Assembly (NCBI RefSeq): GCF_000422545.1
Contig: NZ_AULZ01000011.1
Span: 1 to 64,000, forward strand
Reading direction: 5' to 3'
DNA: 64,000 bases
Source of the DNA: Desulfocurvibacter africanus subsp. africanus DSM 2603
GTDB lineage: Bacteria > Desulfobacterota > Desulfovibrionia > Desulfovibrionales > Desulfovibrionaceae
Shown here: in pieces, positions 45,653 through 54,334 of the stretch
How positions within the stretch are numbered: the stretch's first letter is position 1
Layout: every line of letters starts with the position of its first letter
The notes under the pieces: model-generated
What the model saw: the letters and a program-made list of their open reading frames with translations, nothing else
Told to the model about the DNA's origin: nothing
Databases searched by the model: none
Program-made: the position numbers and the translations under genes

Positions 45653-46735
45653 ATGCCTTTAGGCTCCAAGATTAAGGTGCTTGTAGTCGACGATTCCGCG
45701 CTCGTGCGCCAGACTCTCTCCGAGGTGCTCTCCGAGGACCCGGCCATTGAGGTTATCGGCAAGGCCGGCGATCCATTCGCGGCGGCGAAAATCATGGAGG
45801 AAATAGCGCCCGACGTCATCACGTTGGATGTGGAAATGCCACGCATGGATGGGCTGACATTTCTACGTAAGATCATGAGCCAGCATCCCATTCCGGTAGT
45901 CATTTGCTCCACGCTCACGGAACATGGCTCCGAAACGCTCATGCGCGCCTTGGACTATGGCGCGGTGGAGATCATCCAGAAGCCCAAGCTTGGCACGCGC
46001 CAGTTTCTGGAAGAGTCCAAGATCCGTATACGCGATGCGGTAAAGGCAGCGGCTTCGGTCAAACTCAGGAAGCTTACCAGACCCATGGAGGTCTCCCCCA
46101 AGCTATCCGCCGACGCTGTTCTGCCGGGCGTAAGGCTGAATGCCCCGAGCCAGTTGCAGACCACGGAGAAGATCGTGCTCGTGGGCGCTAGCACCGGCGG
46201 CACGGAAGCCCTGCGCATATTCCTTGAGGCCATGCCACAGGACTGCCCGGCCATCGCCATTGTCCAGCACATGCCCGAGCATTTTACCACGGCTTTTGCC
46301 AAGCGCCTGGACACCATCTGCAGCATCAATGTGCGCGAGGCCGCCAACAATGACACCATGTTGCGGGGGCAAGCGCTGATCGCTCCCGGCAACAAGCACA
46401 TGCTCGTCAAGCGTAGCGGAGCCCGCTATTACGTGGAAGTTCGGGATGGTCCACTGGTGCGCCGACATAGACCCTCCGTGGATGTGCTTTTTCGCTCCGG
46501 CGCACGTTACGCTGGAAAGAATGCTGTTGGCGTGATCATGACCGGCATGGGTGATGACGGTGCCCATGGCCTGCTGGAGATGAAACAGGCCGGAGCCTTC
46601 ACCGTGGCCCAAGATGAAGCCTCCAGCGTGGTATTCGGCATGCCGGGCGAGGCTATCAAGCTGGGCGCGGCTTATAAAGTTCTCTCCCTGGAGCGCATCG
46701 CCCATGAAGTAGTACGATTCTGTTCTTCGTCTTAG
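45653..46735 (+). CDS. cheB: Chemotaxis response regulator and methylesterase CheB
   Basis: 360 residues. A receiver domain ([26 protein letters not shown]) precedes the methylesterase domain with the catalytic Ser in [10 protein letters not shown], His in VQHMPEHFT and Asp in GMGDDGAHG. It removes methyl groups placed by CheR. AGGAG lies five bases before the ATG. No cheW, cheC or cheD is nearby. Copy C of the repeat follows the stop at once. Confidence 0.95.
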   Translation: MPLGSKIKVLVVDDSALVRQTLSEVLSEDPAIEVIGKAGDPFAAAKIMEEIAPDVITLDVEMPRMDGLTFLRKIMSQHPIPVVICSTLTEHGSETLMRALDYGAVEIIQKPKLGTRQFLEESKIRIRDAVKAAASVKLRKLTRPMEVSPKLSADAVLPGVRLNAPSQLQTTEKIVLVGASTGGTEALRIFLEAMPQDCPAIAIVQHMPEHFTTAFAKRLDTICSINVREAANNDTMLRGQALIAPGNKHMLVKRSGARYYVEVRDGPLVRRHRPSVDVLFRSGARYAGKNAVGVIMTGMGDDGAHGLLEMKQAGAFTVAQDEASSVVFGMPGEAIKLGAAYKVLSLERIAHEVVRFCSSS

Positions 46736-46860
46736 AGCATTTTGCTTTTGAAAATGCTCTGCAAGCCGTGCGTCGGCATGGCTTGCAGCCGCGTAGGCGT
46801 AGGCGCAATTCACTTGCGCCGTTAACGCCGGAGCGGGCGTCTTAAAAGCAATCTGCTCTA
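46733..46860 (-). repeat. Four-hairpin interspersed repeat, copy C
   Basis: 128 bp in reverse orientation, starting inside the cheB stop codon region (TTAGAGC). It shares with copy E a change in the third stem (in sense orientation GCACGGCTTGC), which leaves an A-C mismatch on one strand and G-T on the other. It lies between cheB and an IS5-type pseudogene. Confidence 0.93.
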
Positions 46861-46931
46861 GAGCTTCAAGTGCTGCTTCCCTGAAATAGGCTTACACAAC
46901 GGTCTCCAGCATGGGAGGCCGCAATGGGCGC

Positions 46932-47009
46932 ATGAAGTTGACCTTGTTTCGTGGACAGATCACCCTTCGTGGAGAAGAGGTTCACGAAGCCTACATCACG
47001 TCCGCTTAA
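46932..47009 (+). other. Short open frame of doubtful coding value
   Basis: A 25-codon frame (MKLTLFRGQITLRGEEVHEA then YITSA) between the repeat and the transposase pseudogene. It has no ribosome site and no recognised family; it may be debris of another element. I do not call it a gene. Confidence 0.2.
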
Positions 47010-47329
47010 TCAGTAGCCTTTCGCCAGTAGATCATCGACTTGTCCTGGACAGCCGCTCGCCTGAGGAGCTGGCTGTCGTAGATGATATCCTCGAAGACGC
47101 CAGCAGCAATCAAGCACCGCGCCTATCGATAGACGATCTGCCATGGTGGGAAATCGTGCGGCAGCCATCGCCAGAACGTGCTCGTGCGCACGATCCAGCG
47201 CAGGGCGTTGAAGACCTCGCATCAGTAGTGTCGGCGCTGGCCGGCGTACTCGGACAGAAGGCTCAGGTACGATACGACGAACTCCCACTCTTCGTCGCTC
47301 ACTTCCGTTGGGTAAGGCTTACGGTTCAT
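47006..47329 (-). pseudogene. IS5-family transposase N-terminal remnant
   Basis: From an ATG at 47329-47327 the minus strand reads MNRKPYPTEVSDEEWEFVV and, after an in-frame [33 protein letters not shown], then a TAG and more. This is the N-terminal region (DUF4096-like) of IS5-family transposases. Two in-frame stops and loss of the catalytic part make it inactive. The ATG lies inside a perfect 12-bp stem hairpin (47310-47340). Confidence 0.85.
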
Positions 47330-47340
47330 AAGCCTTACCC
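47310..47340. repeat. Perfect 12-bp inverted repeat over the IS5 remnant start codon
   Basis: GGGTAAGGCTTA (47310-47321) and TAAGCCTTACCC (47329-47340) with a 7-nt loop. There is no T-run in either useful direction, so it is not a normal lysA terminator. It covers the start codon of the transposase remnant. Confidence 0.8.
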
Positions 47341-47355
47341 AAAAAGAAATATCAA

Positions 47356-48618
47356 TCAGTCCACAACACGCTCTAGACAGCCCATCTCAGCGGCAACCAG
47401 GTCATCATAAGTTTCACGACGGCGAGCTAAAACGGTCACTTCTCCATCGACCATGACCTCGGCTGCTCGTGGTCGGGAGTTATACTGGGAAGACATGGCA
47501 AATCCATAAGCTCCAGCCGAGAAAGCAGCCAAAAGTTCCCCAGATTCCACGTTTGGCAGTTCACGATCACGGGCCAAAAAGTCTCCTGACTCACAGATGG
47601 GGCCCACCACATCCACATTGATTTTGGGCCTGTTATGCTCCACCACTTCGGCAATACGATGGAAGGAGCCGTAGAGCGAGGGGCGCACCAAGTCATTCAT
47701 GGCCGCGTCCACGATGACAAAATCCTTGCTAGGTGTGGACTTAGTGTAGAGTACCTTGGTGACCAGAATTCCTGCATTGCCGGCGATGACCCGCCCCGGT
47801 TCAAGGATGATGGTGAGCGGAAGACCCTTGAGCCGTTCCGTAAGAGCTTTGCCAAAGGCTTCGGGGTGTGGGGGCTCTTCCTCATTGTAGGTGATGCCCA
47901 AACCGCCGCCCAGATCGAGGTAGCGGATATCAATGCCCATTTCCCTCAGTTTGCCATAAAATTCCACGAGCTTGTCCAAGGCCTCCAGGAACGGCTCGAT
48001 GCTGGTCAACTGGGAACCAATATGGCAGTCGATGCCCACAGGCTCGATGCCAGGCAAGCCCTTGGCCATCCTGTAAGTTTCCAAGGAAGTCTCCATATCC
48101 AGGCCGAACTTGTTTTTCTTCATGCCCGTGGAGATGTAAGGATGCGTCTTAGGATCCACGTCGGGATTGATGCGTAGGGAAATGCGCGCGATCCGTCCGC
48201 TTTCGCTGGCTATAGCGCTTATGGTTCTGAGTTCTTCACGTGATTCCACATTGAACATGAGAATGCCCGCATCCAGGGCTTGGCGGATCTCCTCAGGGCG
48301 CTTACCCACACCGGAGTAAACAATCTTCTCAGGAGAAACGCCGGCCTTGAGCGCGCGATGCAGCTCGCCGCCAGAGACGATGTCCATGCCGGCGCCCAGG
48401 CTGGCCAGGAGTCGCAGCACGCAAAGATTGGAGTTGGCCTTGACCGAGTAGCAGGTGATATGTGGCAAAGCGGAGAAGGCGGAGTCAAAGGCCTGAAAAT
48501 GTCGGCTGAATGTAGCTTTACTGTAGACGTAAAGAGGCGTGCCGAACTGTCGGGCCAGATCTTCCACTGGAATGTCTTCGGCATGCAAGCGGCCGTTGTG
48601 GTATTCGAAATGATGCAT
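47356..48618 (-). CDS. lysA: Diaminopimelate decarboxylase
   Basis: 420 residues of the fold-III PLP decarboxylases. The PLP lysine is in YSVKANSN, the phosphate loop in LDLGGGLG, the active-site Cys in CESGDFLA and the C-terminal site in YNSRPRAAEV. It converts meso-diaminopimelate to lysine, the last step after the dapL product (dapL lies at 58264). The start is at the end of the lipoprotein gene, three bases apart, so the two are co-transcribed with mutS upstream. Confidence 0.96.
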   Translation of the reverse strand: MHHFEYHNGRLHAEDIPVEDLARQFGTPLYVYSKATFSRHFQAFDSAFSALPHITCYSVKANSNLCVLRLLASLGAGMDIVSGGELHRALKAGVSPEKIVYSGVGKRPEEIRQALDAGILMFNVESREELRTISAIASESGRIARISLRINPDVDPKTHPYISTGMKKNKFGLDMETSLETYRMAKGLPGIEPVGIDCHIGSQLTSIEPFLEALDKLVEFYGKLREMGIDIRYLDLGGGLGITYNEEEPPHPEAFGKALTERLKGLPLTIILEPGRVIAGNAGILVTKVLYTKSTPSKDFVIVDAAMNDLVRPSLYGSFHRIAEVVEHNRPKINVDVVGPICESGDFLARDRELPNVESGELLAAFSAGAYGFAMSSQYNSRPRAAEVMVDGEVTVLARRRETYDDLVAAEMGCLERVVD

Positions 48619-48620
48619 GA

Positions 48621-49064
48621 TTACTCCTTGGGATTGCTGGATACAGCGCTAGCGGGCATGACCGGCCCCGCCACGGTGTCGCCTGGCCGCAGACGGGTGG
48701 CCCCCGTGAGCCGCCACCGGTATTGCCGGTCAGGGTCAAGACCGCAGTAGCTCAGTGAAAGTATGCTATCCTTCAATAGAAGCTGGGGATCTCCAGGTAG
48801 ATACTCGATGCGCTGGTCGGGTGAAAACGGGCAGTCAGGACAACCATCGGGAGCCTCGATTTGCAAGAATAGGGCGCGGGCAGCTCCAATGTTGCCTTGT
48901 ACATCAGCGTTCACCAGCAGGCATTTCCCTTGGCGGCGACCTTGGACCTTAGCAAAAGAGAAGGTCTCCTCCTCAAGGTTTGGTCTAGGCCACCTCTTGT
49001 TGCCGCAGGATATCGATGAGGCAAAAAGGATGACCATCATTGCCGCAAGCAGGAAATTTCTCAT
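48621..49064 (-). CDS. Lipoprotein of unknown function next to lysA
   Basis: 147 residues. The signal has the lipobox SISC (Cys20), followed by a polar mature part with two Cys pairs (APDGCPDCPF and a lone LSYCGLD), which may form disulfides in the periplasm. The compact C-terminal domain (GPVMPASAV) resembles a beta domain. In other bacteria a small lipoprotein gene also precedes lysA, but this one is longer and not obviously related. It overlaps the mutS stop by four bases. Confidence 0.75.
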   Translation of the reverse strand: MRNFLLAAMMVILFASSISCGNKRWPRPNLEEETFSFAKVQGRRQGKCLLVNADVQGNIGAARALFLQIEAPDGCPDCPFSPDQRIEYLPGDPQLLLKDSILSLSYCGLDPDRQYRWRLTGATRLRPGDTVAGPVMPASAVSSNPKE

Positions 49065-51715
49065 GAGCCTGATTCCTCGTCAATGCGGTTTTTCCAGGTC
49101 TGGAGGAGGTTTAATGCTTCAAGCGGTGTCAGGCGATCAACCTTGATTTCCCGCAATTCCTGTATCAGCGGGTGTTCCGCTGCCTTGGCTGTCGCTGTTA
49201 CCTTGCCAGGCTTGCCCCCCATGCCAGGCAGCAATGTTTGGCAGGACAAGGTTCGCGGCGAATCGGGCGCATCACCACTCTTGGCTCGTTCCAATTCGGA
49301 GAGTATTTCGCGCGCTCGTCGCACCACGCTGTCCGGCACGCCAGCCAGCCGGGCCACTTCGATGCCGTAACTGCGGTCAGAGGGGCCAGGCACGAGCCGG
49401 CGCAGAAAAATGATGTCGCCTTTCCATTCCTTGATGGCCACGGTGTAGTTGCGTACGCCGGGCATACGTCCTTCCAATGCCGTAAGCTCATGATAGTGCG
49501 TGGCGAAGAGGGTGCGGATGGCGCCCTTACCCCGGCGCGCGAATTCCTCCACCACGGCCCAGGCCAAGGCCAAGCCATCGAAGGTGCTCGTGCCCCGGCC
49601 TATTTCGTCCAAAATGACTAGGCTGCGCATAGTGGCTTGGCGCAGGATGCGCGCAGTTTCCATCATCTCGACCATGAACGTGGACTGCCCTTGGGCCAGG
49701 TTGTCCGATGCTCCTACACGAGAGAAGACTCGATCAACCAGGCCGATATCCGCCTCGGACGCAGGCACGTAGGAACCCATCTGGGCCATGATGCAAATGA
49801 TGGCGGACTGGCGCAGGATGGTGGACTTGCCGGCCATGTTGGGACCGGTAATAAGCATGAGCCGGCAGAACTCGTCCAGGCGCAGGTCGTTGGGGATGAA
49901 GTTGCCTCGACCTTGGACCTGCTCGACCACGGGATGACGGCCTCCTCTGATGCGCAACTCCAAGCCTTCGTGCAGCCTCGGCCTAAGCCACTCGTTGCGC
50001 CGAGCGACCTCGGCCATTGATTGCCAATAGTCCAGTGTTGCCAGAGCTTCAGCCATGACCATGAAGCGCGGCCTGGCTTTGGCTACGGTTTCGCGCAACT
50101 TTTGAAACAGCTTGTATTCCAAGCTCTTGAGTATTTCCGCAGCAGTAAGAATTTTCTCCTCCAGCTCTTTAAGGGCTGGAGTCACATAACGTTCGGCGTT
50201 GGCCAAGGTTTGGCGACGGATGAAATGCTCGGGCGCGCGATCGTGAACGGCCTTTGACAACTCCAGGTAGTAGCCGAAAACCCGGTTGTAGCCCAACCTA
50301 AGCTTGGGCAGGTCGTTCTCGCGCTGTTCGACCTCCAGAAGTTCCTTGAGCTTGGCCTCGCCATGCTCGCTCAACTCGAGTAGCTCGTCCAACTCAGAGT
50401 CAAAGCCGGGCTTGAACAAACCTCCCTCTGTGATCACCGGAGGAGGATTGTCGGACAGGGCGCGATTAAGCAGGTCGCGGATGTCTTCCAGGTCATCCCA
50501 TGCCGAGAGAATCTTGGCGGCTTCCGTTGGAAGGTCGCCACCTGTTGATACCAGTGCCTGGCGGACCTCCGGCAATACAGCCAAGCTTTCACGCAAGGCC
50601 AGGTAGTCTTTGGGGGCTGCGCGCCCCAGAAAAACACGCGTGGAAAGCCGTTCAAGATCATAGACCCGCTCCAGGGCCATACGCAGCCGTCCGCGCTGCT
50701 CATCTCCAGCAAAAAGCCACGCTACGGCCTCCTGTGTCGCCAGAATAGGCGCCAACATGCGCCAGGGCTGCCGAAGTCGCGATTCGAGCAGTCTGCCGCC
50801 CATGGCCGTCATGGTTTCGTCCAGCACATGGCGTAACGTTCCCCGGCCTGTTTTGCCATCCAGGCGGCGGAATAACTCCAGGTTGCGTTCGGTCACCTCA
50901 TCAAGGATGAGGTGGTCGCCCAAATTGAGCGGACGAAACGCACCCAGATGCCCTAGCTCATCATGCCTCTGAGTCTGACGCAGGTAGCACAGGAGGGCGC
51001 CGCAGCAACGGGCCAATTCGGGTTTGTCCTCCAGGTCGAGAACTGAGAGATCGGCTACTCCCAAAACCTTAGGCAATTCTCGCCTTGCCGCGGCCAGGTC
51101 GAAGGCGGGCAGAGCAGGGAGTCTGTTCACTTGCTTGGCAGCCTCGGCATATTGAGGCAGGACCTCATGACCAAGTGGCAGAAGCAGTTCGCGTGGTCCA
51201 AGTTTGGCCGTCCATTGCCATAGGATTTCAGCGCGACGGCTAGCCAAGCCACTCCATTCTCCGGTGGAGAAATCGACCCAGGCCAGAGCGCCGGCACCCT
51301 TATCCGCATCCCACCACAAAGCGGCCAGATAGTTGTGTGACTTAGATGCGAGGTTGGCATCCTCTATGACTGTACCGGGAGTGAGTACGCGGGTTACTGC
51401 CCGGCGCACCAATCCTTTGGCCTGCTTCGGATCTTCCACCTGATCACAGATGGCGACCCTGTAACCCTTTTCCAAGAGTTGGGTTAGGTAGCCGTCCACA
51501 GAGTGGTGGGGCACGCCGCACATTGGCACTTTGGTTTCGGAATTGGGATTGCGGCTGGTCAGGGCGATCTGCAGCTCCCGGGCCGCGATCTGGGCGTCTT
51601 CAAAGAAGACTTCATAGAAGTCGCCCATACGATAGAAGAGCAAGGCATCCGGGTATTCCTGCTTAATACCGAGATACTGCTCGAACATGGGCGTGAGCTT
51701 GGGGGCCGAGGACAT
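49061..51715 (-). CDS. mutS: DNA mismatch repair protein MutS
   Basis: 884 residues. The mismatch-recognition motif GDFYEVF is near residue 33. Further on are the Walker A in TGPNMAGKST, the Walker B region VILDEIGRGTSTFDGLALAW and the helix-turn-helix C-terminus with ARLAGVPDSVVRRAREI. It binds mispaired bases and starts repair with MutL. The length and domain order are normal. A strong terminator is not seen between it and lapB. Confidence 0.98.
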   Translation of the reverse strand: MSSAPKLTPMFEQYLGIKQEYPDALLFYRMGDFYEVFFEDAQIAARELQIALTSRNPNSETKVPMCGVPHHSVDGYLTQLLEKGYRVAICDQVEDPKQAKGLVRRAVTRVLTPGTVIEDANLASKSHNYLAALWWDADKGAGALAWVDFSTGEWSGLASRRAEILWQWTAKLGPRELLLPLGHEVLPQYAEAAKQVNRLPALPAFDLAAARRELPKVLGVADLSVLDLEDKPELARCCGALLCYLRQTQRHDELGHLGAFRPLNLGDHLILDEVTERNLELFRRLDGKTGRGTLRHVLDETMTAMGGRLLESRLRQPWRMLAPILATQEAVAWLFAGDEQRGRLRMALERVYDLERLSTRVFLGRAAPKDYLALRESLAVLPEVRQALVSTGGDLPTEAAKILSAWDDLEDIRDLLNRALSDNPPPVITEGGLFKPGFDSELDELLELSEHGEAKLKELLEVEQRENDLPKLRLGYNRVFGYYLELSKAVHDRAPEHFIRRQTLANAERYVTPALKELEEKILTAAEILKSLEYKLFQKLRETVAKARPRFMVMAEALATLDYWQSMAEVARRNEWLRPRLHEGLELRIRGGRHPVVEQVQGRGNFIPNDLRLDEFCRLMLITGPNMAGKSTILRQSAIICIMAQMGSYVPASEADIGLVDRVFSRVGASDNLAQGQSTFMVEMMETARILRQATMRSLVILDEIGRGTSTFDGLALAWAVVEEFARRGKGAIRTLFATHYHELTALEGRMPGVRNYTVAIKEWKGDIIFLRRLVPGPSDRSYGIEVARLAGVPDSVVRRAREILSELERAKSGDAPDSPRTLSCQTLLPGMGGKPGKVTATAKAAEHPLIQELREIKVDRLTPLEALNLLQTWKNRIDEESGS

Positions 51716-51742
51716 TAACGTGCTTTTCTAGAGTATTCTTTG

Positions 51743-52882
51743 TCAATCGGTTAAAAGCATACGGAAGACAATGGAGTGCCAGCTTCCACAGCGGGCACAG
51801 ACAAAAAATAGCTGGCTTTGCTTCAAACCGCAAACACCGCAGGCGAAGCGCTTCACGGATCGGGCCTTGTTAATGAAAAACTCTAATTGGCTATGGAATA
51901 AGGGAGAAAGATTTTGTTCCTCAAGCGACAACCCCAACAAGTCAAGACGCGCCGGCCAGAAGGTGGGATCCAGTAGAAGGGCGCGTTCAAGCCAAGTGCT
52001 CGCTTCCTGAAGTCGGCCATTGAGAGCCAGAATGAGGGCTCCGTAGTAGTGAAGGAGTATTTCGCCATGACGGGATTCCAATTCGTTGAGTACGGCAACA
52101 AGTAGTTCCGTTTCCGTCTGAGAGAGGGATATCGTTCTTGCATTGGCAGAGTCCGGCAAACGACCTTTGGTGGCATGACTCAAAAGTCCTTCAAAAAGAA
52201 TAAAGCTTAGTTCTGGCCGTACATGGGCAAGCGCATCCGAAAGTGTTTTGCGTAGCCTGTCCTTGTCGCCGGCATCATACTCGCGTGTGAGTTGAAAGAG
52301 CCATGCTTCGAGACTCCCAGGATAAACCCGCAAGGCTTTTTTGAGTGTCTTCTTACCTTGCGCCTCCACACCCTTGTCGAAAAGCTCGCGTGCGAACTGC
52401 ACAAGGTAGTGGGCCTCGGCCTGGGGATGGTCAAGCTGGGAATAGAGTGTAGCGGCCTGCTCGTAATCCCCGCCATCTGCGGCCAATCTAGCCAATTCGC
52501 TTAGAATGAGCTTGTTTCGACCTCCCAGGGCTTGGGCCTCTTCCAGAGCTGCCCGGGCGCGATCCACGAATCCGGCGCGTTTGTAGTCGCGGCCAAGTTC
52601 GTAGAGAGCCTTAATCTTGAACTCCTTGTCCAATCCCGGCCGTACAATAAGGTTATTACGTATCTGAACGGCGCGCTCTATCTCGCCTTGGGAGCGATAG
52701 AGGTTACCCAAGGCGAGATAGATCTCCACCGAATCGGGGTTGTTTTTGACCACCCGGCTGAGTTCGCCGATAGCCGCCAGAGTATCCTGGGACGGCGGCA
52801 TCTGCCCCTCTCCGGGATGCTTCGTCGGCTCGGTGCGCTGCTCAGGCATTTTGGAGCACTTCCGCCGGAATAACCAGAACAT
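51743..52882 (-). CDS. lapB: TPR protein LapB (YciM)
   Basis: 379 residues from ATG 52882 (GAGG six bases upstream); an upstream extension of the frame overlaps lapA and is not coding. The N-terminus (MFWLFRRK) is short, with several TPR repeats (SVEIYLALGNLYRSQGEIER) and a C-terminal rubredoxin-type metal site CGVCGL then CARCGSW. LapB controls LpxC turnover and so LPS synthesis at the inner membrane. Unlike the E. coli protein, no clear N-terminal membrane helix is seen, and lapA next to it may supply the anchor. Confidence 0.88.
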   Translation of the reverse strand: MFWLFRRKCSKMPEQRTEPTKHPGEGQMPPSQDTLAAIGELSRVVKNNPDSVEIYLALGNLYRSQGEIERAVQIRNNLIVRPGLDKEFKIKALYELGRDYKRAGFVDRARAALEEAQALGGRNKLILSELARLAADGGDYEQAATLYSQLDHPQAEAHYLVQFARELFDKGVEAQGKKTLKKALRVYPGSLEAWLFQLTREYDAGDKDRLRKTLSDALAHVRPELSFILFEGLLSHATKGRLPDSANARTISLSQTETELLVAVLNELESRHGEILLHYYGALILALNGRLQEASTWLERALLLDPTFWPARLDLLGLSLEEQNLSPLFHSQLEFFINKARSVKRFACGVCGLKQSQLFFVCARCGSWHSIVFRMLLTD

Positions 52883-52895
52883 GTTCAGCCTCGTA

Positions 52896-53273
52896 TTATG
52901 TTCCGGATTCGGCCTTGCTTTCTGGAGAAGCCGCATAGGATTCTTCGCTGACGGCGGGATACGTCTCCTGCAAGGGAAGATTACGCAGAGAGTTAACTTC
53001 TTGTTCCAACTTGCCGATCTGTGACCGGCAGGCGCGCAGTTGCTTGGCAAGGCGCAGTTTCTCGATGAAGAAGTAGAGCAAGGTCAGCACTCCACCGAGA
53101 AAGAACGCGGCGATAAGCACAAAATATAGCGGCGTTTGCAGGGAGCGCCAGACATTTCCAAATATATCGAGCTGGAACTGGAGGCCCGTATTGAGGATAT
53201 CAGTATTCTGCTGGAAGAAGATGAGCAGGATGGCGATAAAGATGAGCAGAGCTAGGATCTTAAGGTAACGCAT
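52896..53273 (-). CDS. lapA: LapA-domain membrane protein
   Basis: 125 residues with two membrane segments (about 5-25 and 48-70) and a cytoplasmic coiled coil (EKLRLAKQLRACRSQIGKLE), the layout of LapA (DUF1049). The C-tail is acidic and Ser-rich. lapB follows 13 bp later, as in other bacteria, so the two probably form a membrane complex. Confidence 0.88.
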   Translation of the reverse strand: MRYLKILALLIFIAILLIFFQQNTDILNTGLQFQLDIFGNVWRSLQTPLYFVLIAAFFLGGVLTLLYFFIEKLRLAKQLRACRSQIGKLEQEVNSLRNLPLQETYPAVSEESYAASPESKAESGT

Positions 53274-53295
53274 GGGCTCCTCCTTGGCGCTTGGA

Positions 53296-53784
53296 TTAGT
53301 TGCGTGAGGTTACGAAATAGGGTTTGAGCCTGGAATAGGTAGCCATAAGATGATCAGGAATGACCCTGGTTTCGCCAAATACGGCCATGAACGATGCGTC
53401 ACCGTTCCAGCGAGGTACAAGCTGGAAGTGCAGGTGTGCGGCAATACCCGCCCCCGCGGCTTCACCCAGGTTCAATCCGGCGTTGACTCCCTGTGGGCGC
53501 ATGGCCTCTTTGAGCACGGACACACAACGGGTAACGTATTCCATGACTTCTTGCCGTTCTTCTGCTGTCAGATCGGTCAGACAACTCACATGGCGGTAGG
53601 GGGCCACCATGAGATGACCACTATTATAAGGATACTTATTCATGATCACATAGCACAGGCTGCCTCGAGCAAGAATCTTACGCTCCTCGTCCTCAGCAGT
53701 ATTACTCGGCACACAGAACACGCACTCGTCTGGCTTGGGGCCGAGAATATAGTCCATTCTCCATGGTGCCCATAGCACGTCCAC
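53296..53784 (-). CDS. HIT-family hydrolase or phosphorylase
   Basis: 162 residues from a GTG start with AAGGAGGA eight bases upstream. A zinc-like pair CVFC is at the N-terminus. The HIT motif reads HLHFQLVPRW, that is H-x-H-x-Q, with the third His replaced by Gln. That form is known from nucleotide transferases and Ap4A phosphorylase types rather than the hydrolase branch. The substrate is likely a dinucleoside polyphosphate or similar nucleotide. Confidence 0.88.
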   Translation of the reverse strand: MDVLWAPWRMDYILGPKPDECVFCVPSNTAEDEERKILARGSLCYVIMNKYPYNSGHLMVAPYRHVSCLTDLTAEERQEVMEYVTRCVSVLKEAMRPQGVNAGLNLGEAAGAGIAAHLHFQLVPRWNGDASFMAVFGETRVIPDHLMATYSRLKPYFVTSRN

Positions 53785-53787
53785 TTG

Positions 53788-54255
53788 CTATTCCTCCTTG
53801 CCCAGCATTTGTTCTACCCAATCAAGCGCCTCCGCTGAATCAGTTGCGGAAATGACGCCTTCGATGCAAGACCATTTGCCAATGGCGATAACACTTTTGC
53901 CGATTTTTTTAGCCAGAGCGACTTCGGATAGGGTTCCCCAGCCGCCGTGTATGGCTACTATCACATCAGCGTTGAGCACGACTAAATAATTACGCATGTG
54001 GCCAAGGCCCGTCGCGATGCGGATATCATTGGGCTCCGCAGACTCTCTGCGGTCATGGCCAGGCAGAATGCCGATGGAACGGCCTCCTGCGGCACGCGCG
54101 CCTTCGTTGGCCGCGCGCATGACTCCGCCCATGCCGCCGCTGACGAGCGTGTAGCCGCGCAAGGCCAGCAGTCTTCCCAATTCGCGAGCCATCTCGGCCT
54201 CGCTCTGCCCGCAATTGCCTGCACCTATGACGGCTACAGCGCGCTCCCTGTCCAT
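53788..54255 (-). CDS. LOG-like protein (TIGR00725 family)
   Basis: 155 residues of the Rossmann-like LOG/lysine-decarboxylase-like family. Motifs are SGGMGGVMRAANEGA and the GGWGTLSE form of the PGGxGTxxE nucleotide site. Related proteins cleave nucleoside 5'-monophosphates to free bases. Its adjacency to a HIT nucleotide enzyme suggests nucleotide metabolism, but no function is proven. It overlaps the ribosome site of the HIT gene. Confidence 0.82.
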   Translation of the reverse strand: MDRERAVAVIGAGNCGQSEAEMARELGRLLALRGYTLVSGGMGGVMRAANEGARAAGGRSIGILPGHDRRESAEPNDIRIATGLGHMRNYLVVLNADVIVAIHGGWGTLSEVALAKKIGKSVIAIGKWSCIEGVISATDSAEALDWVEQMLGKEE

Positions 54256-54334
54256 AGCATCTTGCCTCTATTCTTCGTTAGGCAAATCACAACTGCATCT
54301 TACTACACAGCTTGGTGTGCGAGAGCAAGGATGA

